Assembly: GCF_025398175.1 (NCBI RefSeq)
Contig: NZ_CP099734.1
Location: 1,674,001 to 1,738,000, forward strand
Direction of reading: 5' to 3'
DNA: 64,000 nucleotides
Source of the DNA: Photobacterium sp. TY1-4
GTDB taxonomy: Bacteria > Pseudomonadota > Gammaproteobacteria > Enterobacterales > Vibrionaceae
The translations under genes and the position numbers were made by a program. The notes below the pieces were generated by a model. It did not search any database and was not told the DNA's origin. It worked only from the letters and a program-made list of their open reading frames with translations. Each line of letters opens with the position of its first letter. Within the stretch, counting starts at the first letter, position 1. Shown here piece by piece: positions 44,643-53,717 of this stretch.

Positions 44643-44668
44643 TGCAGGCAGCCGATCAGCTGCCTGCA
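44643..44668. terminator. hairpin between the two potD genes
   Basis: TGCAGGCAGC (44643-44652) and GCTGCCTGCA (44659-44668) form a perfect 10-bp GC-rich stem with a six-base loop, directly after the proximal potD stop. No T-tract follows, so it is more likely an mRNA-stabilising or attenuating element than a full terminator. The remaining gap to 44366 contains a smaller CTGAGA/TCTCAG stem at 44395-44410 in the leader of the distal potD. Confidence 0.5.
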
Positions 44669-44678
44669 GCATTGGAGA

Positions 44679-45710
44679 TTACTCTCCGGCTTTCAGTTTC
44701 AGGAAGTAATTTTCGTAGCGAATGTTCATATCGCCGACTGAATCCTGCCACTCACCGCGATCGAGATCTTCTTGCGGCGGGAACAGCGTCGGGTTGTCTT
44801 TGTACTTGGCATTTGACGCCTTAATCGCAGTCAGGTAGCCGGTATCTTCAGAGATCTTGGCTGCAATCTCAGGGCGCAGCAGGAAATCAATCATCTTATG
44901 GGCTGCATCGACATTTTTGGCATTTTTGGCAATGGCCAGGCTGTCGACCCAGAAGATGCCGCCTTCTTTTGGCCAAATCAGTTGAATTGGCAGACCTTCA
45001 CGCTGAGCCGCGGCTGCTGAGCCGTTCCACAGCATGCCCAGGCCAACTTCGCCGGCCAGGTATGGCGCCGCCGGGTTATCCGAGTTGAACACCAGGACGT
45101 TCGGCATCAGTTTTTTCAGCTCTTCATAAGCTTCGTCGATCTGTTTCGGATCTGTTGTGTTGCCGGAATAGCCCAGCTTGCGCAATGCAATGTGGAAGAC
45201 TTCACGCGTGTCGTCCATCAGCATCAGCTGGCCTTTCAGCTCAGGGTTCCACAGGTCAGCCCAGCTGTCGAAGTCAGCCGGATCATACATGTCGGTATTG
45301 ACCGCCAGACCGGTCATTGCGATCACGTGTGGGATCGAATAATCGTTTTTCGGGTCAAAAGGCTTGTCCAGGTAATTGCTATCAAGTTCGTTGAAATTGG
45401 TTAGCTTTGATTTATCGATTTTCTGTAACATGCCTTCATCGCGCATTTTCGCAACGAAGTAAGTTGACGGCACGACCAGGTCATAACCTGCCGGGTGCGC
45501 TTTTAACTTCGCGTACATAGTCTCGTTCGACTCGTAAGTCGAATAAATCACTTTAATACCAGTTTCTTTTGTGAACTGTTCACGAAGCTCCGTAGAGATA
45601 TACGGGCCCCAGTTCATAAATACTAATTCCTTGTCTTCTGCATTGGCGAAGCTGGAAAACAGCGCTGCTGCGCATGCAGTACCGGTGAGAAAAGCGGACC
45701 ATTTTTTCAT
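44679..45710 (-). CDS. potD: spermidine/putrescine-binding protein PotD (proximal copy)
   Basis: A 343-residue paralogue of the other PotD. It has a signal peptide (MKKWSAFLTGTACAAALFSS) cleaved near ANAED, then LVFMNWGPYIS, YESNETMYAKL, YDLVVPSTYFVAKM and WPKEGGIFWVDSLAIA. Differences fall mainly in the N-terminal lobe and the segment after DYSIPHV, which may alter polyamine preference. A GGAGA site lies ahead of the ATG at 45710. It is separated from potC by an intrinsic terminator, so its level can differ from that of the permeases. Confidence 0.92.
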   Translation of the reverse strand: MKKWSAFLTGTACAAALFSSFANAEDKELVFMNWGPYISTELREQFTKETGIKVIYSTYESNETMYAKLKAHPAGYDLVVPSTYFVAKMRDEGMLQKIDKSKLTNFNELDSNYLDKPFDPKNDYSIPHVIAMTGLAVNTDMYDPADFDSWADLWNPELKGQLMLMDDTREVFHIALRKLGYSGNTTDPKQIDEAYEELKKLMPNVLVFNSDNPAAPYLAGEVGLGMLWNGSAAAAQREGLPIQLIWPKEGGIFWVDSLAIAKNAKNVDAAHKMIDFLLRPEIAAKISEDTGYLTAIKASNAKYKDNPTLFPPQEDLDRGEWQDSVGDMNIRYENYFLKLKAGE

Positions 45711-45744
45711 TTGATTATCGTCTCCAAAACCCGTTTAGGGTATT

Positions 45745-45777
45745 GATAAAAAACAAGTGGCCGAATAGGGCCACTTG
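45745..45777 (-). terminator. intrinsic terminator or attenuator between potC and potD
   Basis: On the minus strand CAAGTGGCC, a six-base loop and GGCCACTTG (45777-45754) are followed directly by TTTTTTATC. This is a classic rho-independent terminator shape inside an operon, 44 bases before the potD start. Confidence 0.8.
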
Positions 45778-45802
45778 CTCCGTTTATTGGCAAGGTGCCA
45801 AA

Positions 45803-46573
45803 TTACTTAATTTTTTCCCGAGCTAAAAGCTGGGAGCTGATCACCAACACCAGGGAGACAATCAGCATAATGGTTGCCAGGGCGTTCACTTCCGGTGAAA
45901 TGCCGACTTTAACCATAGAGTAAATCTTCAGCGGCAGGATCTCATAGCTCGGACCGGTCACAAAGGAGCTGACAATGACGTCATCTAGTGACAGGGTGAA
46001 GCTGAGCAGCCAGCCGGCAGCAACCGCAGGTTTTGCCAGCGGCAGGATGATTTGCTTCAGGATCACCCATTCGCTTGCGCCTAAATCTCGCGCGGCTTCC
46101 AGCATTTTGACATCAAAGCCTTTCAGGCGGCTGTACACAGTCACCACCACAAACGGCAAACAGAACGTGATGTGCGACAGCAGCAGGGTTAAAAAGCCCA
46201 GCTCAGCACCAATCAGGATAAACAGCGCCAGCAGCGATATCGCCATGACGATATCCGGTGACATCATCACCACAAACAGCATGCCGTTGACAAAGCCTTT
46301 GCCGCGGAACTGATAGCGGAACAGGGCGACGGCCGTCAGGCTGCCGATAATGGCGGCTGCGGTTGCCGAGAACACGGCAATGTTGATCGAGTGCCATGCC
46401 GCCTGCATCAGGCTGTCATTACTGACCAGTTGTTCATACCATTTGGTGGTAAACCCGCCCCATTTCATGCCGAACTTGCTGGCATTAAAGGAGTTCACAA
46501 TCAGAATGATGATTGGGGTATACAGGAACGCATACACAACCGTCATCAGGCTGAATTTAAATAGGCGTCCCAT
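45803..46573 (-). CDS. potC: spermidine/putrescine ABC transporter permease PotC
   Basis: A 256-residue inner-membrane permease with six predicted helices and the binding-protein-dependent transport EAA loop ([22 protein letters not shown]). The opening (FKFSLMTVVYAFLYTPIIILIVNSF-type) is typical of PotC. It pairs with PotB as the translocation pore energised by PotA. Its ATG overlaps the potB stop (TAATG), giving coupled translation. Confidence 0.95.
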   Translation of the reverse strand: MGRLFKFSLMTVVYAFLYTPIIILIVNSFNASKFGMKWGGFTTKWYEQLVSNDSLMQAAWHSINIAVFSATAAAIIGSLTAVALFRYQFRGKGFVNGMLFVVMMSPDIVMAISLLALFILIGAELGFLTLLLSHITFCLPFVVVTVYSRLKGFDVKMLEAARDLGASEWVILKQIILPLAKPAVAAGWLLSFTLSLDDVIVSSFVTGPSYEILPLKIYSMVKVGISPEVNALATIMLIVSLVLVISSQLLAREKIK

Positions 46574-47430
46574 TATTCCAACTCCACTTTACGGTTTAAC
46601 AGCTTGCCGGCGCGGTAGTAGGCATACAACATGACGGCCATGGCGATTGTCAGTGCAATACTGGTTGCCGCGCCAAACGGCCAGTCCCGGGCGTTGAGCA
46701 CCTGGCTCTTGATCACGTTACCGATCAGCAGGTTCTTGGCACCGCCCAGCAGGTCAGCCACATAGAACATTCCCAGCGCAGGCAGCAGCACCAGCAGGCT
46801 CCCGGCGATAATGCCCGGCATGGTGAGCGGGAAAATCACCTTCACAAAGGTCTGGAATTTGTTGGCTCCTAAATCCCGCGCCGCTTCGATGTAGTTGTGA
46901 TCCAGCTTCTCAATTGCGGAGTACAACGGCAGTACCATAAACGGCAGCAGGATATACACCAGGCCAATCATCACGGCATATTCGGTGTACATAATGCGCA
47001 GCGGCTTATCAATAATATCCAGGTAGAGCAGGGTATTGTTTAATACGCCGCGGGTCCCCAGCATGATCTTCAGGCCATAGGTCCGGATCAGGGAGTTGGT
47101 CCAGAACGGTACAATCACCAGGAACAACATAAACGGACGCCACTTCACCGGCATTTTGGCGATCGCATAAGCGAACGGGTAGCCAATGAGCAGGCAGAGC
47201 AGGGTCGCCACCAGCGCCATATAGAACGAGTGCAGCATGACCTTGGCATACAACGGGTCAAACAGCCGGATATAGTTCTCGAGCGTGAAGGTCATCTCGA
47301 TCAGGTTGGCATCATCCCGGGTCAGGAAGCTGGTTCCGATGATCATCAGGTTCGGCATGAAGACGAACAGGACCAGCCAGCTGACAATCAGCGTGATGAT
47401 GATTGTCTGAAGATTAAGCTTCTTGTTCAT
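46573..47430 (-). CDS. potB: spermidine/putrescine ABC transporter permease PotB
   Basis: A 285-residue permease from ATG 47430, with the EAA loop [20 protein letters not shown] and six membrane helices. The frame extends to 47484 but the extra residues are not typical; MNKKLNLQ starts the family-like sequence. It overlaps the end of potA by 17 bases, as is usual for this operon, and partners PotC. Confidence 0.94.
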   Translation of the reverse strand: MNKKLNLQTIIITLIVSWLVLFVFMPNLMIIGTSFLTRDDANLIEMTFTLENYIRLFDPLYAKVMLHSFYMALVATLLCLLIGYPFAYAIAKMPVKWRPFMLFLVIVPFWTNSLIRTYGLKIMLGTRGVLNNTLLYLDIIDKPLRIMYTEYAVMIGLVYILLPFMVLPLYSAIEKLDHNYIEAARDLGANKFQTFVKVIFPLTMPGIIAGSLLVLLPALGMFYVADLLGGAKNLLIGNVIKSQVLNARDWPFGAATSIALTIAMAVMLYAYYRAGKLLNRKVELE

Positions 47431-48562
47431 CAGCCAGCACCACTTCCCAACTATCAACCCAAGTAACAGCGACTTTCTGATCAAGCGAGTGGTCTACATC
47501 CGGATCATCTTCGTTGAAAAATTCGCTGACCATGACCGATTGCCCGGATTCCAGTTCCACGACTGAATCCAGCGTCATGCCTTTGTATGTCCGCTCACGT
47601 ACGTAGCCAATCATGCCGTTGGCCGAATCGCCGTTGTTCAGCTCTTCCAGACGAATATCTTCCGGACGCAGCAGCACTTTCAGCTTATCGCCGGCGTTGA
47701 CCGGCAGCTTGCAGTGCAGCTTCGCTGGGCGGCCTTCCAGTTCGGTGAGAATTCGCTCATCATCCAGGCGCTCGGTCACGGTGGCGTCAAATACATTGAT
47801 CTCGCCAATAAAGCGGGCAACGAACAGGTTTTTCGGCTCTTCGTAAATTTCACGCGGTGAACCATCTTGCTCAATGTTGCCGTTGCGCATGACGATGATG
47901 CGATCAGACATCGACAGGGCTTCTTCTTGATCGTGAGTTACGAAAATAAAGGTGATCCCCAGTTTACGCTGCAGCTGCTTGAGCTCAATTTGCATCTGCT
48001 TACGCAGCTTGTAGTCCAGCGCGGAAAGTGATTCATCCAACAGCAGAACCTTCGGCTTATTGACCACAGCACGAGCAATGGCAACACGCTGCTGCTGGCC
48101 ACCGGAAAGCTGATGGGGTTTGCGCGGGGCATATTCATCCAACTGGACCATGCGCAGTGCTTCCATCACGCGAGGCTCAATGTCGCGCTCAGCAACTTTC
48201 TGCATGCGAAGGCCAAAGGCTACGTTGTCAAACACCGTCATGTGCGGGAACAACGCATAACTTTGAAAGACCGTGTTGACATGACGTTGCTCGGCTGGCA
48301 AATCGGTGACGTGACTGCCTGCGATGACAATGTCACCGGCGTCAGCATTTTCGAAACCGGCAATCAATCGGAGAACGGTTGTTTTTCCGCAGCCAGATGG
48401 GCCCAGGATGGTAAGAAACTCACCATCATTCACATTCAAATCAAGACCCGTGATGATTTGCTTTCCGTCAAAGCTTTTGCTCAGCCCTTTGAGCTGAATC
48501 ACCGGCGCTTTCGTTGTTTCTGCAGCGTTCAATTGTACGTGATCTCCACCGTGGGGTTTCAT
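47414..48562 (-). CDS. potA: spermidine/putrescine ABC transporter ATPase PotA
   Basis: A 382-residue ATPase with Walker [11 protein letters not shown]-loop [10 protein letters not shown], signature [14 protein letters not shown], Walker [13 protein letters not shown] and the switch His in VTHDQEEAL. The C-terminal TOBE-like regulatory domain ([20 protein letters not shown]) is typical of PotA. First gene of the operon potA-potB-potC-potD-potD, which imports polyamines. A run of six G lies just before the ATG at 48562, in place of a standard ribosome binding site. Confidence 0.95.
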   Translation of the reverse strand: MKPHGGDHVQLNAAETTKAPVIQLKGLSKSFDGKQIITGLDLNVNDGEFLTILGPSGCGKTTVLRLIAGFENADAGDIVIAGSHVTDLPAEQRHVNTVFQSYALFPHMTVFDNVAFGLRMQKVAERDIEPRVMEALRMVQLDEYAPRKPHQLSGGQQQRVAIARAVVNKPKVLLLDESLSALDYKLRKQMQIELKQLQRKLGITFIFVTHDQEEALSMSDRIIVMRNGNIEQDGSPREIYEEPKNLFVARFIGEINVFDATVTERLDDERILTELEGRPAKLHCKLPVNAGDKLKVLLRPEDIRLEELNNGDSANGMIGYVRERTYKGMTLDSVVELESGQSVMVSEFFNEDDPDVDHSLDQKVAVTWVDSWEVVLADEQEA

Positions 48563-48951
48563 CGGATCCCCCCAACTATTCGGATGAATTTAGGGGGCGC
48601 ATGATAGTCGCCTAAACGTGTAAATTAAAGCGTTTTTTCATGGTTTTTTTAGCCTTATTTCATTGTTGTTGCCGTCTATGTATGGCAGCTGTCATCAGAC
48701 CCATCATAGATAACATTTTTCGTGGGCAAAGTGATGACAGTCCCAATGTATTTCAGTGCGGAAAAAACATTGAAGGCGTTGTTTTTTCCGTGATGGGGGA
48801 TAGCTGTAATGAATAGGTTTCGCTGAGTTTCGGTCAATTTGCGGGGGTGCCCACCAGGAATCTTGCGGATTTCGGGCCGAACGATTTTTATATCTATCTC
48901 AGCTGTCGTACAATCACGCCTTTATGACTCTGCAAAAGTTGATGAAACAGA
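48563..48951. promoter_or_regulatory. divergent intergenic region upstream of potA
   Basis: About 390 bases with no gene. It separates leftward potA from the rightward membrane protein gene and must contain both promoters. A 9-bp perfect inverted repeat, CTGTCATCA (48689-48697) and TGATGACAG (48732-48740), is the only clear structure; it could be an operator pair or a leader stem. No riboswitch class is recognised. Confidence 0.4.
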
Positions 48952-49749
48952 ATGAACAATAAAACTTTCCATGTGGGCGGCTCGATAGAGAAAGCGATGA
49001 ATGGCAGCGCTGAACTTCAGGCGGTCGCCGTGCTCCAGGAAGCCTGGAAGGTCACAGCCAAACATTTCTTCACTTTCTTTCCCGCGATTGTCGGATTGTT
49101 CCTGGCTCAGGTCGCGCTGCTGATGGTCGGGCTGCAAGTACAGTTGGGCGATCCGGCGATCTTCTTCGATGCCATTATCTCTGGTGAAATGATCACCCCG
49201 GAGATTATTCAGGCCGGCTATATGGCAAACTTTTGGTCGGATGTACTGAGCGCGCCGCTCTACGCCGGTTTGAGTCTGATGGCCTTGAATCACGCCGTAG
49301 GTCTGCCGAGCAAGCCGAGTCATTTGGTGAAAGGTTTCCCGTTCACGCTGGTTTCCGTCGTGACCATGCTGTTGATTTCCTCGCTTCAGGGCGTTGGCAG
49401 CGCAATATTCCCACTCATCGGCCTGTTTTTGTCGATGGCATTCAGCATGGCGATCATTTTGGTTTGTGAAAAACGAATCAGCCCGCTGAAGGCGATTCAG
49501 TATTCTGTGGTTGCGACCATCCGTAAACTGTTGCCGCTGACGGCGATCTTCCTGGTCATTCTGATCCTGATTTCCCTGTCGTTTGCGACCTTCGGTCTGG
49601 GCCTGATTTGGACCGTGCCGTTTTTCTTCAACGTCAAAGGAATTATCTATCGGAACCTGTTCGGCATTACGCTCCAGGTGACCAATATGAAGCCGGGCAG
49701 TGGTGACGATCCATCAAAACAAGAAGAGACAAAGGTTTTTAACGCGTGA
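48952..49749 (+). CDS. multi-pass inner-membrane protein, function unknown
   Basis: A 265-residue membrane protein with about six hydrophobic helices, a soluble N-terminal 35 residues and a hydrophilic tail (KPGSGDDPSKQEETK). The sequence AVLQEAWKVTAKHFFTFFP before the first helix and ISPLKAIQYSVVATIRK between later helices resemble the repeated cytoplasmic loops of glycerophosphoryl-diesterase-type or DUF975-like membrane families, but I do not assign one. Its stop overlaps the next gene's start, so it is in an operon with the Bax-like lipoprotein and the DUF2987 protein, suggesting an envelope role. Confidence 0.7.
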   Translation: MNNKTFHVGGSIEKAMNGSAELQAVAVLQEAWKVTAKHFFTFFPAIVGLFLAQVALLMVGLQVQLGDPAIFFDAIISGEMITPEIIQAGYMANFWSDVLSAPLYAGLSLMALNHAVGLPSKPSHLVKGFPFTLVSVVTMLLISSLQGVGSAIFPLIGLFLSMAFSMAIILVCEKRISPLKAIQYSVVATIRKLLPLTAIFLVILILISLSFATFGLGLIWTVPFFFNVKGIIYRNLFGITLQVTNMKPGSGDDPSKQEETKVFNA

Positions 49750-50540
49750 TCCCCCTGAAAACAAAAATAAGAAAAAACACATGGATGATGGTGCTCGCCG
49801 GGCTGACGGCCTGTGGCGAGACACCCCCAACGACTCCGACAACCGCCAGTGAACCCCTCCATGCTGTTTACGCCACCAAGCCGGATTTCAGCGCCATCAC
49901 GGATGTCAAGCAGCGCAAATCCACATTCTTTGATTACCTTCGCCCGGCGGTGGTGTTTGAAAACCAGCGCATTGAAGGCGAACGTCAGTTTCTGCTCGAC
50001 ATTCAGCAGCAAATGGATGCCGGGCAGCAGCTGGGGAGCGATGTGATGGCACAGGTGAATGATTTGTCCCTGGCCTATATGGTGACCTTAAATAGTGACG
50101 CGGTCACTCAGCCCTGGCTGGACAGCATGCTTAAACGCGTGGATGTGCTGCCCGAGAGCCTGGTGCTGAGCCAGGCTGCGAATGAATCCGGGTGGGGCCG
50201 GTCACGCTTTGCCGTTGAAGGGAATAACTATTTTGGCCAATGGTGTTATCGTGAAGGCTGTGGTTTGGTCCCGTCCGGTCGAACGGAAGGGGCAAGTCAT
50301 GAAGTCGCGGTGTTTGCTTCGCCTCATCTGTCGGTGAAGGCGTATTTTATGAACGTGAACCGAAACCCTGCTTATGCCGAGTTACGGGAAATTCGAGCTT
50401 TACAGCGTCAGGCCGGCCAGCGTGTTGAAGGTCAGCGACTGGCGGAAGGGCTGCACCGTTACTCTGAACGTGGTCATGCGTATGTTGATGAAATCCAGTC
50501 CATGATCAAACACAACAATCAATATTGGCGCCAAGGATAA
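49746..50540 (+). CDS. Bax-like glucosaminidase-domain lipoprotein
   Basis: A 264-residue protein. After a basic start and hydrophobic stretch comes the lipobox LTAC (near residue 22), followed by a Thr/Pro-rich linker. The C-terminal two thirds are a Bax/FlgJ-type N-acetylglucosaminidase domain with VLPESLVLSQAANESGWGRS, where the Glu of NESGWG is the likely catalytic acid, and NNYFGQWC. It should cleave peptidoglycan glycan strands from the outer or inner membrane surface. The ATGA overlap with the preceding membrane gene and the three-base gap to the next gene show an operon. Confidence 0.85.
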   Translation: MIPLKTKIRKNTWMMVLAGLTACGETPPTTPTTASEPLHAVYATKPDFSAITDVKQRKSTFFDYLRPAVVFENQRIEGERQFLLDIQQQMDAGQQLGSDVMAQVNDLSLAYMVTLNSDAVTQPWLDSMLKRVDVLPESLVLSQAANESGWGRSRFAVEGNNYFGQWCYREGCGLVPSGRTEGASHEVAVFASPHLSVKAYFMNVNRNPAYAELREIRALQRQAGQRVEGQRLAEGLHRYSERGHAYVDEIQSMIKHNNQYWRQG

Positions 50541-50543
50541 AGG

Positions 50544-51203
50544 ATGAAGTTAGGCCATTGGCTTTTGGCTGGCATGTTGGCCAGCGCAACGGTATACGCC
50601 CAGGATGTTGCTGCTCAGAACATTGAACTGCGCTACAGCGCGCTGTATGGCAAGCTGAAGCAAAATGTGAAAGAAGGTCACGACGATGTGCGGATTGCCT
50701 TGTTCCTGTTGGAGCAAAACACAGGAGAAGTCTGTCGCATTCATCATGGCTCAATGCGCAAAGACAAGCACTATGAAGAGCTGGTGATCCCGGCCAGCAA
50801 CGAGCTGCTTGTACCCATCGATAATAATCTGCGTCAGGCCAATCCGGATGTGACCTTTGTGATCGATGACGGCATTACCTGTGATATGTCCATGCAGGTG
50901 GTTGCGAATCAAACGTATGGCCAGCAGATCAGCCGGGCCGAGATTGCGGCATTGACCCCGCAAATGGATCAGCTTCTGGCGGATTTAGGCGGCATGTTCT
51001 CCAGCTGGTTTATGCCGGAAGTGGGGGGCGTTGTCCTGCATTTTGACCAAGAGATCGCCGATGGTTTGTCGACATCCCAAGGCAAAACCATTGCGGTGAA
51101 CCAGCGCAAGGCGGTGATCAAACTGGCCGAGTTGTCGGAAGGTGAAGTGGTTTCCTTCCCGTTCCCGGCCAACAAAGTGACGCCGTGGATCCCAAAAAGC
51201 TAG
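50544..51203 (+). CDS. DUF2987 family exported protein
   Basis: A 219-residue protein with a cleavable signal peptide (MKLGHWLLAGMLASATVYAQ) and the DUF2987 pattern: LRYSALYGKLKQN, VRIALFLLEQ, CRIHHGSM and the C-terminal ISFPFPANKVTPWIP-like end (VVSFPFPANKVTPWIP). Two cysteines (in GEVCRI and ITCDMS) could form a disulfide in the periplasm. The function of this Vibrio/Shewanella-type family is not known; it follows the Bax-like cell-wall enzyme. A strong terminator ends the operon 60 bases later. Confidence 0.8.
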   Translation: MKLGHWLLAGMLASATVYAQDVAAQNIELRYSALYGKLKQNVKEGHDDVRIALFLLEQNTGEVCRIHHGSMRKDKHYEELVIPASNELLVPIDNNLRQANPDVTFVIDDGITCDMSMQVVANQTYGQQISRAEIAALTPQMDQLLADLGGMFSSWFMPEVGGVVLHFDQEIADGLSTSQGKTIAVNQRKAVIKLAELSEGEVVSFPFPANKVTPWIPKS

Positions 51204-51260
51204 TCTGACACCTTGCGATGCAACGCTAGTTTATTCGGCTTTCATCAGCGCTTTGAATAC

Positions 51261-51295
51261 AAACGGCCCGGGTCATTGCCCGGGCCGTTTTTTCT
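51261..51295 (+). terminator. rho-independent terminator after the DUF2987 gene
   Basis: AACGGCCCGGG and CCCGGGCCGTT form an 11-bp GC-rich stem with a six-base loop, followed by a T-run. It separates the convergent DUF2987 and ptsG genes. Confidence 0.9.
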
Positions 51296-51340
51296 ATCCT
51301 GTTGAACGATCGTTTGCACAATTATTGAAACCCACGGTGC

Positions 51341-52780
51341 TTATGCCAGGACTTGCTGCATCTCAGTCTTGATGCTGTCGGACTGGGTGCCGAAGATCGC
51401 TTGCAGGTTATCGCCAATCACCAGGACTTCCCGGGCGCCCAACTGCTTGATCTTCTCAATGTCCGCTTGCTTGATGTCGTGTACAGACACGCGCAGGCGG
51501 GTGATACAGGCATCCACATGCTTGATGTTGGCTTTACCGCCCAGGGCACCAATCAAGTTTTCAGCAAGTTCAGAGCCGATTTCTGCAATCTGGCTGACCG
51601 CACTGGCTTCTTCTGTTTCCCGTCCCGGCGTCATCAGGTTGAGTTTGGTGATCAGCAGACGGAACACGGTGTAGTACATCAGCGCCCACAGCGGCCCGAT
51701 GATGATAAATAACCAGGCATTTTGTGACAGTGGGTAGTAGATCAGAAAGTCGATCGCACCGTGAGCGAACGTGACACTGTGATGAATGTCCAGCGCACTG
51801 ACCAGTGCAAAGCCGATTCCGGTGAAGATACAGTGGATCACATACAGGACCGGAGCGACAAACAGGAAGGAGAATTCCATCGGCTCGGTGATCCCGGTCA
51901 GCCAGGAAGTCAGGGCCGCTGAAACCATGATCCCACCAACCAGCGCACGTTTCTCTGGTTTGGCAGAGCGGTAGATCGCCAGGCCAATCGCCGGAAGTGC
52001 CCACATGGAGTACATGTAGCCGCCCGCCAGATTCCCCGCAGTTGGGTCTCCGGCAAGGTAACGCTGGATTTCCCCTTTAATCACGGCGCCGGTTTCCGGG
52101 TTGACGTATTCGCCGACTTCAAAGAAGAACGGCACATTCCAGATGTGGTGCAATCCGAAAGGGATCAGTGCCCGTTCAACAAAACCGTAAATACCAAAGG
52201 CTAAAGTCGGACTCTGATAGGCTGCCCAATGGGAGAAGGTGTCGATTTGATTGCCGATCGGCGGCCAGACGTAGCTCATGACGACCCCGAGGGCGATGGC
52301 GGTCACCCCGGTCACGATCGGGACAAAGCGCTTTCCGGCAAAGAAACCGAGGTATTCCGGCAGGCGGATGTTGTAGAAGCGCTTGAATAACACCGAAGCG
52401 ATGGCCCCGATGATAATCCCGCCAAATACGCCGGTGTTGATGGTTGGGATCCCGATGACAGTGGCGGTTTCGATGCCGTGGAGCTTGGCCATCACCCCCA
52501 TGGTCGCCGTCAGGATTGCAAATCCCACGGTGGCAGCCAGCGCTGCAACCCCATCGTTATCACTGAGCCCCAGTGCGACCCCGATGGCAAAGATCAGGGC
52601 GAGGTTGCTGAACACCGCGTCACCGGACATGGCCATGATGTCTGACACCACGGTAGGGAGCCAGGAAAAGTTTGCCGAGCCAATCCCGAGGAGCAGACCG
52701 GCAATCGGTAAGACGGCGACCGGTAACATCAGTGACCGGCCGATGCGTTGTAACAGACCAAAAGTAGAGTTGATCATCAT
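51341..52780 (-). CDS. ptsG: PTS glucose-specific EIICB component PtsG
   Basis: A 479-residue sugar phosphotransferase permease. The EIIC membrane domain (about 1-375) has the GITEPMEFSFLFVAP substrate-site motif and IPFGLHHIWNVPFFFE. The C-terminal EIIB domain (about 400-479) carries the phosphorylated Cys in VDACITRLRV. It imports and phosphorylates glucose with HPr, EI and the separate EIIA. The N-terminus (FGLLQRIGRSLMLPVAVLP) is as in E. coli PtsG. It is divergent from a two-component system with a sugar-binding protein, which may regulate it. Confidence 0.92.
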   Translation of the reverse strand: MMINSTFGLLQRIGRSLMLPVAVLPIAGLLLGIGSANFSWLPTVVSDIMAMSGDAVFSNLALIFAIGVALGLSDNDGVAALAATVGFAILTATMGVMAKLHGIETATVIGIPTINTGVFGGIIIGAIASVLFKRFYNIRLPEYLGFFAGKRFVPIVTGVTAIALGVVMSYVWPPIGNQIDTFSHWAAYQSPTLAFGIYGFVERALIPFGLHHIWNVPFFFEVGEYVNPETGAVIKGEIQRYLAGDPTAGNLAGGYMYSMWALPAIGLAIYRSAKPEKRALVGGIMVSAALTSWLTGITEPMEFSFLFVAPVLYVIHCIFTGIGFALVSALDIHHSVTFAHGAIDFLIYYPLSQNAWLFIIIGPLWALMYYTVFRLLITKLNLMTPGRETEEASAVSQIAEIGSELAENLIGALGGKANIKHVDACITRLRVSVHDIKQADIEKIKQLGAREVLVIGDNLQAIFGTQSDSIKTEMQQVLA

Positions 52781-52992
52781 TATCGTCCTTGTAGTAAGTG
52801 GTGCTTATGTTCAACGCTTACTGTACGGAATATAAATATCGTGAAGGTAAGGTATGGTTATCGGTTTGTAAGAAGACGCTTACAAACCCATTCAAAATTG
52901 ATCTTTTTATGCCGGAGATAATTGATAGAATGAAATTTATAAAATATGTTTATTGTTTGTTCATTGCGACTTTGACCCGGTGAGACATAACT
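52781..52992. promoter_or_regulatory. divergent promoter region between ptsG and the response regulator operon
   Basis: About 210 bases, AT-rich toward the regulator gene, holding the promoters of ptsG (leftward) and of the regulator-kinase-binding-protein operon (rightward). No strong sigma-70 pair or direct-repeat operator is obvious by eye. GGTGAG at about 52978 is the ribosome binding site of the regulator. Confidence 0.45.
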
Positions 52993-53694
52993 TTGCACAA
53001 GAAAACAATTCTGGTTGTCGATGATAGTGAAGAAATTCGGGATGCGTTGAGCGAATATTTAGGCCGTTCCGGATTTGAGGTTTTAACTGCTGCTGATGGG
53101 GATGAAATGTGGCAGCACTTTCACCGCCGGGAGCCGCATTTAATTGTGCTCGATATCATGTTGCCGGGCGATGACGGGCTGACCTTGTGCCGGGAAATCC
53201 GCACCCGCTCTCATGTGCCGATCCTGATGCTGACTGCGGTCTGTGATGAAGTCGACCGGGTCGCCGGGTTGGAAATCGGCGCCGATGATTACATGACTAA
53301 AACCTTCAGTCCGCGGGAGCTGCTGGCCCGGATCAAAGCCTTGCTCAGGCGTAGCCAGTTTAACCGCAGTGCTGTGACAAGCCGTCAAATTCAGTTTCTT
53401 CACTGGACTTTTGATACGGTCAAACGTCAGTTGATCCACGATAACGGGGAGATCACCCAACTGTCAGGTGCTGATTTTTCTTTGCTCAGCCTGTTGTTAC
53501 AGCATCCGAACCAACCCTTAAGCCGCGACGATATTGCCCGCTTTGTCTGGGGGCGGGATGCCGATCCGCTGGAAAGGGGGATTGATGTGCAAATGAGCCG
53601 GCTGCGAAAACATCTGCAAGATGACGATCGCTCCATCATTATCACCGTCAGAAACAAAGGGTATATGCTTGCTGTCGATGCCCGAGGCGAATGA
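52993..53694 (+). CDS. OmpR/PhoB-family response regulator (GltR-like)
   Basis: A 233-residue regulator: receiver domain with Asp10-Asp11 and phospho-acceptor Asp54 in IVLDIMLPGDDG, then an OmpR-type winged helix (residues about 130-230; LTGADFSLL-like ISQLSGADFSLLSLLLQHPN, RDDIARFVWGRDADPLERG, SRLRKHL). The usual KPFSPRE loop reads KTFSPRE. The start is TTG, as no ATG or GTG fits and the N-terminus matches relatives. It overlaps the sensor kinase frame. With the kinase and GltB-like binding protein it resembles the GltR-GtrS glucose system of Pseudomonas. Confidence 0.88.
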   Translation: MHKKTILVVDDSEEIRDALSEYLGRSGFEVLTAADGDEMWQHFHRREPHLIVLDIMLPGDDGLTLCREIRTRSHVPILMLTAVCDEVDRVAGLEIGADDYMTKTFSPRELLARIKALLRRSQFNRSAVTSRQIQFLHWTFDTVKRQLIHDNGEITQLSGADFSLLSLLLQHPNQPLSRDDIARFVWGRDADPLERGIDVQMSRLRKHLQDDDRSIIITVRNKGYMLAVDARGE

Positions 53695-53717
53695 GGATTG
53701 GCCGGGGGGATGACGCA

